Source: Bifidobacterium apri
GTDB lineage: Bacteria > Actinomycetota > Actinomycetes > Actinomycetales > Bifidobacteriaceae
Assembly: GCF_009299485.1 (NCBI RefSeq)
Contig: NZ_WBSO01000003.1
Span: forward strand, 235,669-299,668
Reading direction: 5' to 3'
DNA length: 64,000 nucleotides
Within the stretch, counting starts at the first letter, position 1; each line of letters starts with the position of its first letter. The notes under the pieces were generated by a model. It saw only the letters and a list, made by a program, of their open reading frames with translations, did not search any database and was not told the origin of the DNA. The translations under genes and the position numbers were made by a program. Below, one piece after another: positions 50,324-58,834 of this stretch.

Positions 50324-50845
50324 TTATAACACTTTTTCAAGGAATAAATGCCCTTCATGTGCTATGATATTGCCTACTTTCATAGAAGCAGTTGAAACAA
50401 CTTGAAAACCTAATTTCTTATATAGCGATACCGCAGGAATATTTTGATTTCCAGTGTCAAGCCTTAATGCTTTACAAGAATTATTCTTTGCCATTTCCAT
50501 AGCGTACCTAACAAGAGAAGAGGCTATGCCTTTTCCTGTCATGCTGGGACGCACCATAAGCAAGTGAATTACCATAACTTCATTGTTTGTGCACGCCTGT
50601 TCCCATTTAATGTCTTCATACTCAATGGGCTGTACTTTGTCGACAATTATGCTTCCTGCAATATTGTCATCAACTTCATAAACATACAATGTTCCAGAAA
50701 TTATAGCTTTTTCTGCGTCCCATTTAGTTGGATATACACCTTTTTTGAAAACTGTAAAAGCGCCATGTTCCATTTCATGTCTGAAATGCTCGTTATATGT
50801 ATCTTCAATCAATTCAAGATCATTAAAGGTTGCTTGCCTAATCAT
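50324..50845 (-). CDS. GNAT-family N-acetyltransferase
   Basis: 173 residues, intact. MIRQATFNDLELIEDTYNEH begins the fold, IHLLMVRPSMTGKGIASSLVRYAMEMAKNN is the acetyl-CoA pyrophosphate loop, and the ending NIPAVSLYKKLGFQVV is typical. Codon use is A+T-rich and Firmicutes-like. Substrate unknown. It is one of three acetyltransferase genes in a row on this mobile remnant. Confidence 0.88.
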   Translation of the reverse strand: MIRQATFNDLELIEDTYNEHFRHEMEHGAFTVFKKGVYPTKWDAEKAIISGTLYVYEVDDNIAGSIIVDKVQPIEYEDIKWEQACTNNEVMVIHLLMVRPSMTGKGIASSLVRYAMEMAKNNSCKALRLDTGNQNIPAVSLYKKLGFQVVSTASMKVGNIIAHEGHLFLEKVL

Positions 50846-50889
50846 ACGGTATGTTTTCTCCTAAAACATGAATTTAATATTATTATTCT

Positions 50890-51336
50890 TTACATACTGA
50901 ACAAAGGCAGATTTTCTTTATTGGTTATCGATTTACTATAAAATCCTAAAAAATCCTTTTTCTCCCAACCTCTATCTATCCAAAACTTCTTGCCTTGCTC
51001 ATTTGTTTCCATCACATTTAAGCATACTCTGGTAATGCCTTCTTCTTGCAATGACTTCACGGCCATATCCACCAAATTGGTAGCAATGCCTTGTCTGCGA
51101 TATTCCGGCAAAACAACCGTGTGATAAATATAACCTCGTCTACCATCGTGTCCGCTTAATATCGCTCCTATCAACTTGTTATCATCGTAAGCAACAAAGT
51201 TTGTATTAGGATTTCGCTTTAAAAAAAGGGAAATGCCTTCTTTTGAATCGTCTAAACTTCGTAAGCCCATGTTGGGTGTACTTTGCCACATTTCAAAAAG
51301 CTTTTCATAGTCATCTATTGTCATCTTTTTTATCAT
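50890..51336 (-). CDS. GNAT-family N-acetyltransferase
   Basis: 148 residues, intact: MIKKMTIDDYEKLFEMWQST at the start, VVLPEYRRQGIATNLVDMAVKSLQEEG as acetyl-CoA loop, NEQGKKFWIDRGWEKK near the end. The sequence is A+T-rich and of Firmicutes type. No substrate is evident; such genes ride on many gut mobile elements. Confidence 0.88.
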   Translation of the reverse strand: MIKKMTIDDYEKLFEMWQSTPNMGLRSLDDSKEGISLFLKRNPNTNFVAYDDNKLIGAILSGHDGRRGYIYHTVVLPEYRRQGIATNLVDMAVKSLQEEGITRVCLNVMETNEQGKKFWIDRGWEKKDFLGFYSKSITNKENLPLFSM

Positions 51337-51471
51337 ATTCAGTCACTCCAATAAATTCCGATTTCTTGTCTACTTACGCTTTCAAATTATGCCATAAACT
51401 TGTAACGATTCTATTGCAACTTTGGAATATATGAGAAAAGTCTGAACAGCTTTCTGCCCGGACTTCCTCTC

Positions 51472-51816
51472 TCAATAATAAATCAATTCCGCTTTCGCAA
51501 CTTCCTCTGCCTGTGCCTTGCAAGCGTTCATTTGCCGTACCCATTCCATTTGGTTTTCGGCTTTCAGTTGTTCGGTCACGCCGTTTTGCTTTGCCAGCGA
51601 CCGCATGATCAGCTCCATGCGGTTTTGTGCCGCTTCGTCAATCTCGGTGCAATGCTCAAAGAGCTTGTCGGATAGCACCAGCTCATTGAACAATATCGGG
51701 TGGTGCATTTCCAGATACTCTTTGCGAAGTATGCCGTAGTGTCCGATGGGCTTGGTCTTGCGGATAACGATGTTGGGGATTCGATAATCTCCATTCTGCG
51801 AGTAAGTGATGTTCAT
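51472..51816 (-). CDS. TnpV-family transposon-encoded protein
   Basis: 114 residues, MNITYSQNGDYRIPNIVIRK then IGHYGILRKEYLEMHHPILFNELVLSDKLFEHCTEIDEAAQNRME. This matches the TnpV proteins found beside large serine recombinases in Tn4451/TndX-like elements of Firmicutes. Its role in transposition is not settled. It follows the recombinase remnant, as expected for such elements. Confidence 0.88.
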   Translation of the reverse strand: MNITYSQNGDYRIPNIVIRKTKPIGHYGILRKEYLEMHHPILFNELVLSDKLFEHCTEIDEAAQNRMELIMRSLAKQNGVTEQLKAENQMEWVRQMNACKAQAEEVAKAELIYY

Positions 51817-51980
51817 GGTGTTTGTCCTCCTTGCTGCGGCTCTCGTGTGGGTAGCTGGCTGACCGGAACGAACACGCCCTTTGCAATGTCCTCTGCACGA
51901 ATGGCGGCTTTCTGGGCTTCAATTTCTGCCTTTTCTTCTCTTTGATTTTAGCCTCGTATCGCTTCTGTGCTCCGCTGGCT

Positions 51981-52680
51981 TTACGCTTCAAGTAGTTCTG
52001 ATGAAGTCTTGTCCTTGCGTTCCTCACGCTTGGAGATTTCCTCTAATTCCTCTGGGGCCAGCTCCGCTTCGCCAAATACCGGGGGAACGAAACGACCCAC
52101 GAAATTGAAGTACATCTCAACCTCCTGTGTGGTCTGAATGCTGCCCTTGCGGTCACGCTCATTCACAAGGATTTTCTCGATAAATTCATTGAGCATGGCA
52201 ATCGTCAACTTGTCGAAGTTCTCATACTTGTCAATCAGAGCGATAAAACGGTCAGCGTCCTTTTCATGCTTCTCGTAGCTCTTGATTGCCTTTTCCAAAG
52301 CAGAGATTTCAGCGGTAAGCTCGGACTGTTCCTTTTCGTATTGAGCGTCCAGAGTGGCGTATCTGCTATCGGACAGCTTTCCCAAAATGTTGCCCTCATA
52401 GATTTTACAGAGCAGGACTTCCAGCTCGGACACTCTCTGCTGGGCGGTAGCAAGGCGTGTGCGCTGTTTCCTGACCTCTGCCGCCTACTGGCTGGGCTGC
52501 GCTTCCTGTACCACTCGGACAAATTCGGCACGGTCATGTTTTGCATACTCGTCAATGGCTTTGAGCATTTCGGAGACAAGAGAAAGTACCACATCTTCAT
52601 TGATACGGTGCTGTGTCTTGCGGAGCGTTCCGACCAGGACTTTGGTGTACTGTGAACAGGTGTTGAGAAATGCACTTGCC
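51981..52680 (-). pseudogene. TndX-like large serine recombinase, C-terminal remnant with internal stop
   Basis: The C-terminal part of a large serine recombinase. Upstream half LRKTQHRINEDVVLSLVSEMLKAIDEYAKHDRAEFVRVV, then an in-frame TAG near 52485 (VQEAQPSQ-stop-AAEVRKQ), then the DUF4368 coiled-coil end SELEVLLCKIYEGNILGKLSDSRYATLDAQYEKE and VNERDRKGSIQTTQEVEMYFNFVGRF. The catalytic domain with the active Ser is missing, cut off near 52680 at the junction with chromosomal sequence. The element can therefore not move itself. Confidence 0.85.
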
Positions 52681-52692
52681 GTTGTTGGCACC

Positions 52693-52724
52693 TCCGGCGA
52701 CACGGTGAGCTGATGCATCCGCGG
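52693..52724 (+). repeat. 31-bp direct repeat flanking the foreign block, right copy
   Basis: TCCGGCGACACGGTGA then GCTGATGCATCCGCGG, 32 bases because of one inserted A; lies where the recombinase remnant ends and the chromosome resumes. Confidence 0.85.
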
Positions 52725-52738
52725 CGGTCGACATCAAC

Positions 52739-53473
52739 ATGCGCGACAATATGAATATGAGCGAGCACAATCACGACACCACCGGCAGCAGCGATCGCAA
52801 CGACATTGTCAGCAGTAATCACGAGACATCATGGAACCCCGATGAGACCGTCATCGCCTCACAAGGCGGGCCGATCGCCGACGTGATATTCGATTATTGC
52901 GACGTCCTGCTTGACTGGCGCCCTTGGCGTGCGCTCGAAGGGCTGTATCCGCAGGGTGTGATCGACATGTTTTTCGACTCCGCAGACGAGTGGGGTTTTG
53001 ATTTCATCGACCGTCTGCTCGATTCCGGCGTGCCGCCGCAGGACGTCCTAACTGAATACGCGCGGCATCATGGTCCTGCGGTCACGTGGGTGCTGCGCAT
53101 GTGGCTCGAGCACGAGGAACGCGCAATTTTTGGTGTGCTCGACGGCATGGATCAGTTGGTTGATGATTTGCAATCCGACGGTGTGCGCGTATGGGGATTG
53201 ACGAATTTCACAACCGAAGCGGTTGATATCGCGCATTCGCGATTCGGGGTGTTCAGCCGGCTGCTTGATACGGTCGTCTCGTCGCAGGAGCGTCTGCTGA
53301 AGCCCGATCCCGCCCTGTATTTGCGTGCGATTGACCGGTTCAAGGTCGATCCCCAGTCCACGGTGTTCTTGGATGACAATCCGCGTAACGTGCGTGGAGC
53401 GCGGGTCGCTGGCCTGCGGGGTGTGACATTCCGGTCCGCAGCGCAGGCGCGTTCGGTGCTCGGATTGTCCTGA
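52739..53473 (+). CDS. HAD-family hydrolase (subfamily IA)
   Basis: 244 residues. Motif I is ADVIFDYCDVLLDWRP near 47-62, with the first Asp as the likely nucleophile, of the FDLGGVLxDW type rather than DxDxT. Motif II is VWGLTNFT near 150-157, motif III the Lys in LLKPDPALYLRA near 190, and motif IV TVFLDDNPRNVRGAR near 210-224. The first 40 residues are polar and poorly conserved, and several ATGs (52739, 52751, 52757) are possible without a clear ribosome site. The start lies 15 bases after the direct repeat, so the native N-terminus may have been altered by the insertion. Substrate unknown, probably a phosphate ester. Confidence 0.88.
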   Translation: MRDNMNMSEHNHDTTGSSDRNDIVSSNHETSWNPDETVIASQGGPIADVIFDYCDVLLDWRPWRALEGLYPQGVIDMFFDSADEWGFDFIDRLLDSGVPPQDVLTEYARHHGPAVTWVLRMWLEHEERAIFGVLDGMDQLVDDLQSDGVRVWGLTNFTTEAVDIAHSRFGVFSRLLDTVVSSQERLLKPDPALYLRAIDRFKVDPQSTVFLDDNPRNVRGARVAGLRGVTFRSAAQARSVLGLS

Positions 53474-53549
53474 TCATGGTGCCGACATGGCTGACCGGGT
53501 GATGCAGTCGGCCTAGATGGCATCGGTATGGTTGCCATCGCCCGCGTAT

Positions 53550-54242
53550 TCATACAATCCGCCGGTCTGCCGCCCAGCGCGTCAGCTCGGTCCGGTTGGA
53601 CAGTTGGAGTTTGCGCAACACCGCGCTGACGTGGGTTTCCACGGTTTTGACCGAGATGAACAATTCGGCGGCGACTTCCTTGTACGTGTATCCGCGGGCG
53701 ATCAGCCGCATGACTTCCTGCTCGCGGGCGGAGAGCCGGTCGAGCTCGTCATCGTGGATTTCGCCTTCCGGTGCGACGCCGCCGTTTTGGAAGGCGGACA
53801 GCACGAATCCGGCGAGTTTGGGCGAGAATACGGCGTATCCTTCGTGAACTTGCCGGATGGAACTGGCTAAGTCATCACCGGTTATCGTCTTGGTCACGTA
53901 TCCGCGCGCTCCCGCTCGGATCACCGATCCGACGTCCTGGGGTGAATCCGAGACGCTCAGCGCGAGGAATACGGATGCGGGGGAGAGCGGGTGCGAGCGG
54001 GTGAGGATTTCCGTACCGCCGCCGCCTGCGCCGCCGGGTACATGCACGTCGAGCAGTACGACATCGGGCTTGGTCTCGGCAATCATCTCGATTGCCCCCT
54101 CGACATCACCCGCCTGCCCGACGATATCGAACGCCGGTTGCAATGTGGCGATGACACCCGCTCTGAACATCTCGTGGTCGTCGACGACGGCGACGCGGAT
54201 GTCAGCGTCGTCTGCGGTATTGCCTTGTTCGCTGGTGCTCAT
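53550..54242 (-). CDS. LuxR/NarL-family response regulator
   Basis: 230 residues from the ATG at 54242, with GAGGAG six bases ahead. The receiver domain has the acidic pair in VAVVDDHEMFRAG, phospho-acceptor Asp in DVVLLDVHVPGG near 68, and Lys in YVTKTI near 120. The C-terminal LuxR helix-turn-helix is LSAREQEVMRLIARGYTYKEVAAELFISVKTVETHVSAVLRKLQLSNR. The receiver has a Gly-rich insert after the phosphorylation site (VPGGAGGGG). It overlaps the kinase gene by ATGA, so the two are co-translated as one two-component system. Confidence 0.95.
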   Translation of the reverse strand: MSTSEQGNTADDADIRVAVVDDHEMFRAGVIATLQPAFDIVGQAGDVEGAIEMIAETKPDVVLLDVHVPGGAGGGGTEILTRSHPLSPASVFLALSVSDSPQDVGSVIRAGARGYVTKTITGDDLASSIRQVHEGYAVFSPKLAGFVLSAFQNGGVAPEGEIHDDELDRLSAREQEVMRLIARGYTYKEVAAELFISVKTVETHVSAVLRKLQLSNRTELTRWAADRRIV

Positions 54243-55909
54243 TGCTCCTCGATTCCTGATGCCCTGTGCTGGTCTGCACTGAGCTGGTCTGCCCTGTGCT
54301 GGTCGTTGCCTGCGCTGTCCATCATATGCGTGTGTGCGTTGGCGGTATTCGACGTGCCGCCGATAGGCATGTGCATACGCACTTCGGTGCCCCAATGCGG
54401 TCGTGACACGATGTGCACGGTGCCTCCGCGGCGTTTGATGCGGCCGATGATGGACTCGCGGATGCCAAGCCGACCTTCGGGTATGGCATCCACATCGAAT
54501 CCTTCACCATGGTCGCGCACATAGACGTCCACGGTTGTCGTTCCGGCCTCGCAATAGACGGAAATCGGTTCCCCGCCGTGCGTGACCGCGTTGATCAGCG
54601 CTTGACGGGTGGCGTTCAGCAGCGCGTCGGTCTGGGTGCATGGCTGTGCATCGCCGACTGTTACCACTTCAATCGCTTTGCCTGACTCGTCTTCGACTTC
54701 GGCGGCGATGTCTTTGATGCCCGTGCTGACGGATGTGTCTGGTGGCGTGCGCTCTTGATACAGCCAGTTGCGCAGTTCGCGCTCCTGCTGGCGGGCCAGG
54801 GCGAGCACGGTCTGCGGTTCGTCGCTGTGCAGTTGGATGAGTGCCAGCGTTTGCAAAACCCCGTCATGCAGGTGCGCGGTCATATCCGCGCGTTCTTCTT
54901 CGCGTTCTTTGAGCGCGCGTTCGGTGCTGAGGGAGCTCGTCAGCGACATGATCCATGGAATGACGGCGAGCGCGGCTGCCACGAGCAGAGCGACCCCGGC
55001 GAGCATGATGGTGCCGCGCGGGTTCGGGGCGTCGGGTTGCAGGAGGATTGCCAGGCAGTATGCGGCGACGAGGATGACGAGCCCCAAGATGGCGGTCGGC
55101 CATTGGCTGCCTTGCTCGTTGAATCTCAGCCATGCGATGAGCACGCCGCCGACGGTCATCATGGCGGGCAGAAGCATGGTGGTTTCTCCCGTGCGCAGCA
55201 TGATGATACTGATGACGAGCATGATGATGCCGGCCAAGGCGATGATGGCGGGTTTGGGTGCACGCCGGATTGCGTCCATCAGGCTTTCGCCGGATGTTTC
55301 CGTGCCGGTGGTGGCGGCGTTATTGGTGTTGGCTGCGGTTGGCGAGCGAAGACTTGGCGATGCCGCTGCGCCTTGTGGTATCGCCGTGCTGGTGCTGGTG
55401 CTGGTGCTGGTGCTGGTGCCGCGTGCGGGCGTTGCCAGTTCAGCGATGCCGGCCTGTCCCGCTGCCCCACCGGCCCAGGGGACGGCGGCTTGTCTGTAGA
55501 ATGCCGGTGGTGTCGCCGGCTGCGTAGGATAGGGGACATTGCCTCTCGCCAGGGGGACTTGATGGACAGGTCGCAGCCGTTGTGCTTCGAGTCTGGGATC
55601 GCCGACCGGTATGGTCAGCCACAGAAAAATATAGGCGATGATACCGGCGCCGAACACGAACGAGGTGAGGATGAACACGAGTCGTACCAGCCATACGGAT
55701 ACGCCCAAATGAAGGCTGATGCCACGGCAGACCCCGCACAGCATTCTGCCGTATGTCGGTCTGAGCAACGGCAGTTTCGCGGGGGCGAGCGGCGCGACAC
55801 CACCATACGGTTGAGCACCATACAGTTGGGCGCCATATGGTTGGGCGCTTGTCGGCCGGGTTGCGGGCGGAACTTCCGGCTGTCGCGGCGCGTTCGATAC
55901 AGATGTCAT
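54239..55909 (-). CDS. PspC-domain sensor histidine kinase (HisKA_3 / HATPase type)
   Basis: 556 residues from the ATG at 55909; an ATG 42 bases upstream is possible. Order: Tyr/Gly/Gln-rich N-terminus, a PspC domain (LLRPTYGRMLCGVCRGISLHLGVSVWLVRLVFILTSFVFG, near 48-87), a disordered Thr/Ser linker, a group of four membrane segments (about 225-330), a HisKA_3-type helix with the phosphorylated His in REEERADMTAHLHDGVLQTLALIQLH, and the HATPase_c domain (NATRQALINAVTHGG, VRDHGEGFDVDAIPEGRLGIRESI). It is the LiaS/VraS-like envelope-stress type. The linker contains a hexanucleotide repeat. Confidence 0.9.
   Translation of the reverse strand: MTSVSNAPRQPEVPPATRPTSAQPYGAQLYGAQPYGGVAPLAPAKLPLLRPTYGRMLCGVCRGISLHLGVSVWLVRLVFILTSFVFGAGIIAYIFLWLTIPVGDPRLEAQRLRPVHQVPLARGNVPYPTQPATPPAFYRQAAVPWAGGAAGQAGIAELATPARGTSTSTSTSTSTAIPQGAAASPSLRSPTAANTNNAATTGTETSGESLMDAIRRAPKPAIIALAGIIMLVISIIMLRTGETTMLLPAMMTVGGVLIAWLRFNEQGSQWPTAILGLVILVAAYCLAILLQPDAPNPRGTIMLAGVALLVAAALAVIPWIMSLTSSLSTERALKEREEERADMTAHLHDGVLQTLALIQLHSDEPQTVLALARQQERELRNWLYQERTPPDTSVSTGIKDIAAEVEDESGKAIEVVTVGDAQPCTQTDALLNATRQALINAVTHGGEPISVYCEAGTTTVDVYVRDHGEGFDVDAIPEGRLGIRESIIGRIKRRGGTVHIVSRPHWGTEVRMHMPIGGTSNTANAHTHMMDSAGNDQHRADQLSADQHRASGIEEQ
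55386..55420. repeat. GGTGCT hexanucleotide tandem repeat in the sensor kinase gene
   Basis: About six units, encoding a Thr-Ser run (TSTSTSTSTST) in the disordered linker. Copy changes keep the frame, so only the linker length would vary. Confidence 0.85.
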
Positions 55910-56022
55910 GGTTCCATTGTGCGCCCCCGAAGGCCAACGATAGGGGTTCATACCCTGTTTTCAGGGATAAATCGGGTGTTTCCCCGATACGTTCGGCGGT
56001 GAAGGATTGCTGTAATGGAAGC

Positions 56023-57906
56023 ATGAACGATACACATGATCAAGCAGAACAGCCGATGCCGCAACGGCAGCCTGGCGATACGGCGGCGCAGCCGACGCAA
56101 TCAACGCAGCCGGGGCAATCCGCGCAATCAACGTCATCGGCATGGCAATCGCAATCCGGCGAACCGCAAGGCCGTGGCAGCCAACAAAGCCGTGACGGCA
56201 ATGCTCAACGCCAATACGCCAATTCCTCGGCGGCAGGTCAGTTCGACGCCCGGAACGGCAATTGGTATCCTTCCAGCCAGCCCGAACCGCACAAGAAACC
56301 TGCACGCGACTGGCGCGACGTGTTGTTCGGTTGGATCAGGCAAAGCAATCTGGTTCGTACCGATGACCGGTATATCGGTGGCGTGTGCGCCGGCATCGCC
56401 CACCGGCTGGGCTGGAATCCTGCGCTGGTTCGTGCCATCGTGATCATCCTCGCGTTCTGCGGCGGATTCGGTATCTATGCGTACGTGTTCGCGTGGCTGC
56501 TGATGCCGGACAGCGTTGATGGGCATATCATCGCCGAAGATGTGCTGCACGGCGGGGACGGCTGGCAGTGGGTGTTCGCCCCGATCGCCATGCTCGCCGT
56601 CACCAGTGTGGCGATGTCTTGGCTGATGAGCGTGCATTGGCGTTGGGATGTCACTGCCGCGGTGATGCTGGTTGCGCTCGCCTTGGTATTGGTGATGTTC
56701 AACGCGACATCGTATCGTGGCCGGCGGCAACGTCCGATGGCTGCCCCCATGCCGATGCAGGCCGCACCCATGCCGGGCAATCCCGCTGTCCGCCCGCAGC
56801 CGGCCGAAGTCCGCCCCGCGCAGCCGTCGCCATACCCGCAATACAACGGGTACAGCGGAATGCCTTCCTCCCGCCCGGTCGTGCCCGCCCAACCCCGTGT
56901 GATACGCACGAGACGCAAGCCTGCCGGTCCGCTGATCGTACTCGCCTCGTTCGGGCTGGTGCTGCTGTCCGCGGCGCTCATGGTGTTCTGGTATATGAAC
57001 CAGCATCATGAGGAACCTCAGCTGGTCAGCATGGTTGCTTCGGCGACCGGCTGGATCGGATGCGTGTGCGTGGCACTTGGCGCGTTGCTGGTCATTCTCG
57101 GTATCCGCGGTCGCAGAACGGGTGGTTTGCATCCGCTGGTGTGGCTGTCCGCGTTCATCGCGATGGTCATGATGTTCACCGCGGGAGCGACCGGTTACTG
57201 CCTGGCTGATATCAACCGGCAAGCGGAACACTATGAGCGGGTTGATGTCAATGGCTCGATGACGTTGAGCGCGGACAAGGCGACGCTCAAACAGCTGACC
57301 GATGGCGTCTACTTTGTCGGCGACAGCTATTCTGGCGACAAGGTGACCATCGATTTGAGCGACTACGGCAAACGGTATGGCACACACAAGATGACTGATA
57401 TTGAGCATCAGTACCTGTCGTACTGTCCGACCGGCACGTATCGGATCGTCGCGAGCAACGTGCAAGTGCAGGTGAAACTGCCCAAGTATTGCACGTACGC
57501 GTTTGAGACGATGGGAGGATTCCAGCGCTACAGCGTCGGCGGGGAATACCTGCTGTACGATTCGACGTTCGCCCAGGTGGGCGCCGATGCCGGCGTGTAC
57601 TTCGGCTACGATGCGTCGCTGAATCAGGAAGGCCATGTCGCCAATCCGCCCGCAAAGACAAAGGATTCCGGCAAAGCGAAAGACAATAGCGCAGATGACG
57701 ACGCGGACATGGATGACGATGACGATGACGAGGATTTCGACGATTTCGATGACTTTGATGATTCACCCACCGATATCGTGACCGGTCCGGAACTGCGCAT
57801 CAAGGCGTCAACCATCCAGGCGAAAGTCAGTGCGACGTACGGCGGCAACGGCAAGGGCTACGTCCGCATCTACGATGACACCACCAAGAAAGAGGCCACG
57901 AAATGA
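56023..57906 (+). CDS. PspC-domain membrane protein with acidic C-terminal region
   Basis: 627 residues from the ATG at 56023, 113 bases from the divergent kinase. A Gln/Pro/Ser-rich cytoplasmic front (residues 1-90), then PspC (NLVRTDDRYIGGVCAGIAHRLGWNPALVRAIVIILAFCGGFGIYAYVFAWLLMPD, near 108-162), further membrane segments (185-225, 305-330, 340-360, 375-395), and an extracytoplasmic beta-rich domain (about 400-540). An Asp-run (DDDADMDDDDDDEDFDDFDDFDD) near 580 could bind cations. Likely a partner of the PspC sensor kinase, as in LiaFSR-type envelope-stress systems. The downstream gene overlaps by ATGA. Confidence 0.88.
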   Translation: MNDTHDQAEQPMPQRQPGDTAAQPTQSTQPGQSAQSTSSAWQSQSGEPQGRGSQQSRDGNAQRQYANSSAAGQFDARNGNWYPSSQPEPHKKPARDWRDVLFGWIRQSNLVRTDDRYIGGVCAGIAHRLGWNPALVRAIVIILAFCGGFGIYAYVFAWLLMPDSVDGHIIAEDVLHGGDGWQWVFAPIAMLAVTSVAMSWLMSVHWRWDVTAAVMLVALALVLVMFNATSYRGRRQRPMAAPMPMQAAPMPGNPAVRPQPAEVRPAQPSPYPQYNGYSGMPSSRPVVPAQPRVIRTRRKPAGPLIVLASFGLVLLSAALMVFWYMNQHHEEPQLVSMVASATGWIGCVCVALGALLVILGIRGRRTGGLHPLVWLSAFIAMVMMFTAGATGYCLADINRQAEHYERVDVNGSMTLSADKATLKQLTDGVYFVGDSYSGDKVTIDLSDYGKRYGTHKMTDIEHQYLSYCPTGTYRIVASNVQVQVKLPKYCTYAFETMGGFQRYSVGGEYLLYDSTFAQVGADAGVYFGYDASLNQEGHVANPPAKTKDSGKAKDNSADDDADMDDDDDDEDFDDFDDFDDSPTDIVTGPELRIKASTIQAKVSATYGGNGKGYVRIYDDTTKKEATK

Positions 57907-58628
57907 GTGAAGTCAACAATTCGGATCAGGACAAGGTCGAAACCGTAGCCATGCAGCAGGTTGACGCGGCTGAGCGTCCGGCGGACACGGCGGTGATGCC
58001 GCAGGCGACGCTGCGGGAACCCGCCGAGGCGACTGCTGACACGATGGTGATGCCACGGAACGCGGATACGGAAGTCATCCCACAGGCCGCTTCACAACAG
58101 GATGCGCAAGCGCCGGGAGATACGACGGTGATGCCGCAGACGGCTTCGACGGCGGAACCAGATGTGGCTTCGTCGGACGCGCAGACTCCATCCGTCCATC
58201 CCGCCGCCCCGCGGACTGATATTCCGCTTGATGAACTCGCCCGCCAGCGGCAGACTGCCGGCGAGGAACCTCAACAATCGCATCCGCTCGGCGACAACAC
58301 GGTCCCGATGTACACGGGGACTCCGGCCGGCCCTGTCACGGCGGCGTCTTCGACGGCAGCGGTGATTCGCACGCCGGCACCCAGCGGTGTCAACGCCGGT
58401 ACCGTGGTACTTGGCGTGCTGCTGGTCGTGTTGGGAGTGGCGGCAATCGTCATGGCGGGAATGGTGCCGAACTGGCCGTTTGGCCAAGTCGACCCGTGGG
58501 TTGTCGCCGCGGTGAGTATCGGCGTTGCCGGTGTCGCATTGGTTGTCATCGCCATCGTCTGGGCGATCATCAACGCTACGGCCAGCGCCCGTCGCGATCG
58601 CGACAAGTCAGCGGACGCCGTTCACTGA
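57903..58628 (+). CDS. Membrane protein with MPQA-type repeats, PspC-operon partner
   Basis: 241 residues, overlapping the PspC gene by 4 bases. The first 130 residues are polar with imperfect repeats around VMPQA: DTAVMPQATL, DTMVMPRNA, DTEVIPQAA, DTTVMPQTA. Two membrane helices follow (AGTVVLGVLLVVLGVAAIVMAGMV near 165 and WVVAAVSIGVAGVALVVIAIVWAII near 200). The repeats resemble FHA-recognised Thr motifs (DTxVMPQ) that could be phosphorylated, an inference only. No known family recognised. Confidence 0.8.
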   Translation: MSEVNNSDQDKVETVAMQQVDAAERPADTAVMPQATLREPAEATADTMVMPRNADTEVIPQAASQQDAQAPGDTTVMPQTASTAEPDVASSDAQTPSVHPAAPRTDIPLDELARQRQTAGEEPQQSHPLGDNTVPMYTGTPAGPVTAASSTAAVIRTPAPSGVNAGTVVLGVLLVVLGVAAIVMAGMVPNWPFGQVDPWVVAAVSIGVAGVALVVIAIVWAIINATASARRDRDKSADAVH

Positions 58629-58737
58629 TTATCCGTCCCGCTTCCTGAGCGTAGACAGTCGGCCAATTCCCGTCTGCCTACGCTCCGTCATTGTCGCATC
58701 AATCCTCTGTTTCTGGCAGAGGGTTGCTCTGTTTCTG

Positions 58738-58765
58738 CCGACGCTGACATCCTGCTGAGCGTCGG
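58738..58765. terminator. Hairpin 1 between convergent genes
   Basis: Stem CCGACGCT / AGCGTCGG with a 12-base loop. The same stem recurs in the larger hairpin 46 bases further on. Confidence 0.6.
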
Positions 58766-58782
58766 TGGAAGGTTGGGGTTCT

Positions 58783-58824
58783 GTTGCTGCCGACGCTGAC
58801 ATGCCGCTCAGCGTCGGCAGCAAC
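58783..58824. terminator. Hairpin 2 between convergent genes
   Basis: 16-bp stem GTTGCTGCCGACGCTG / CAGCGTCGGCAGCAAC with a 10-base loop, 11 bases from the end of the hydrolase gene. Bidirectional by position. Confidence 0.75.
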
Positions 58825-58834
58825 AGGGGATGGG

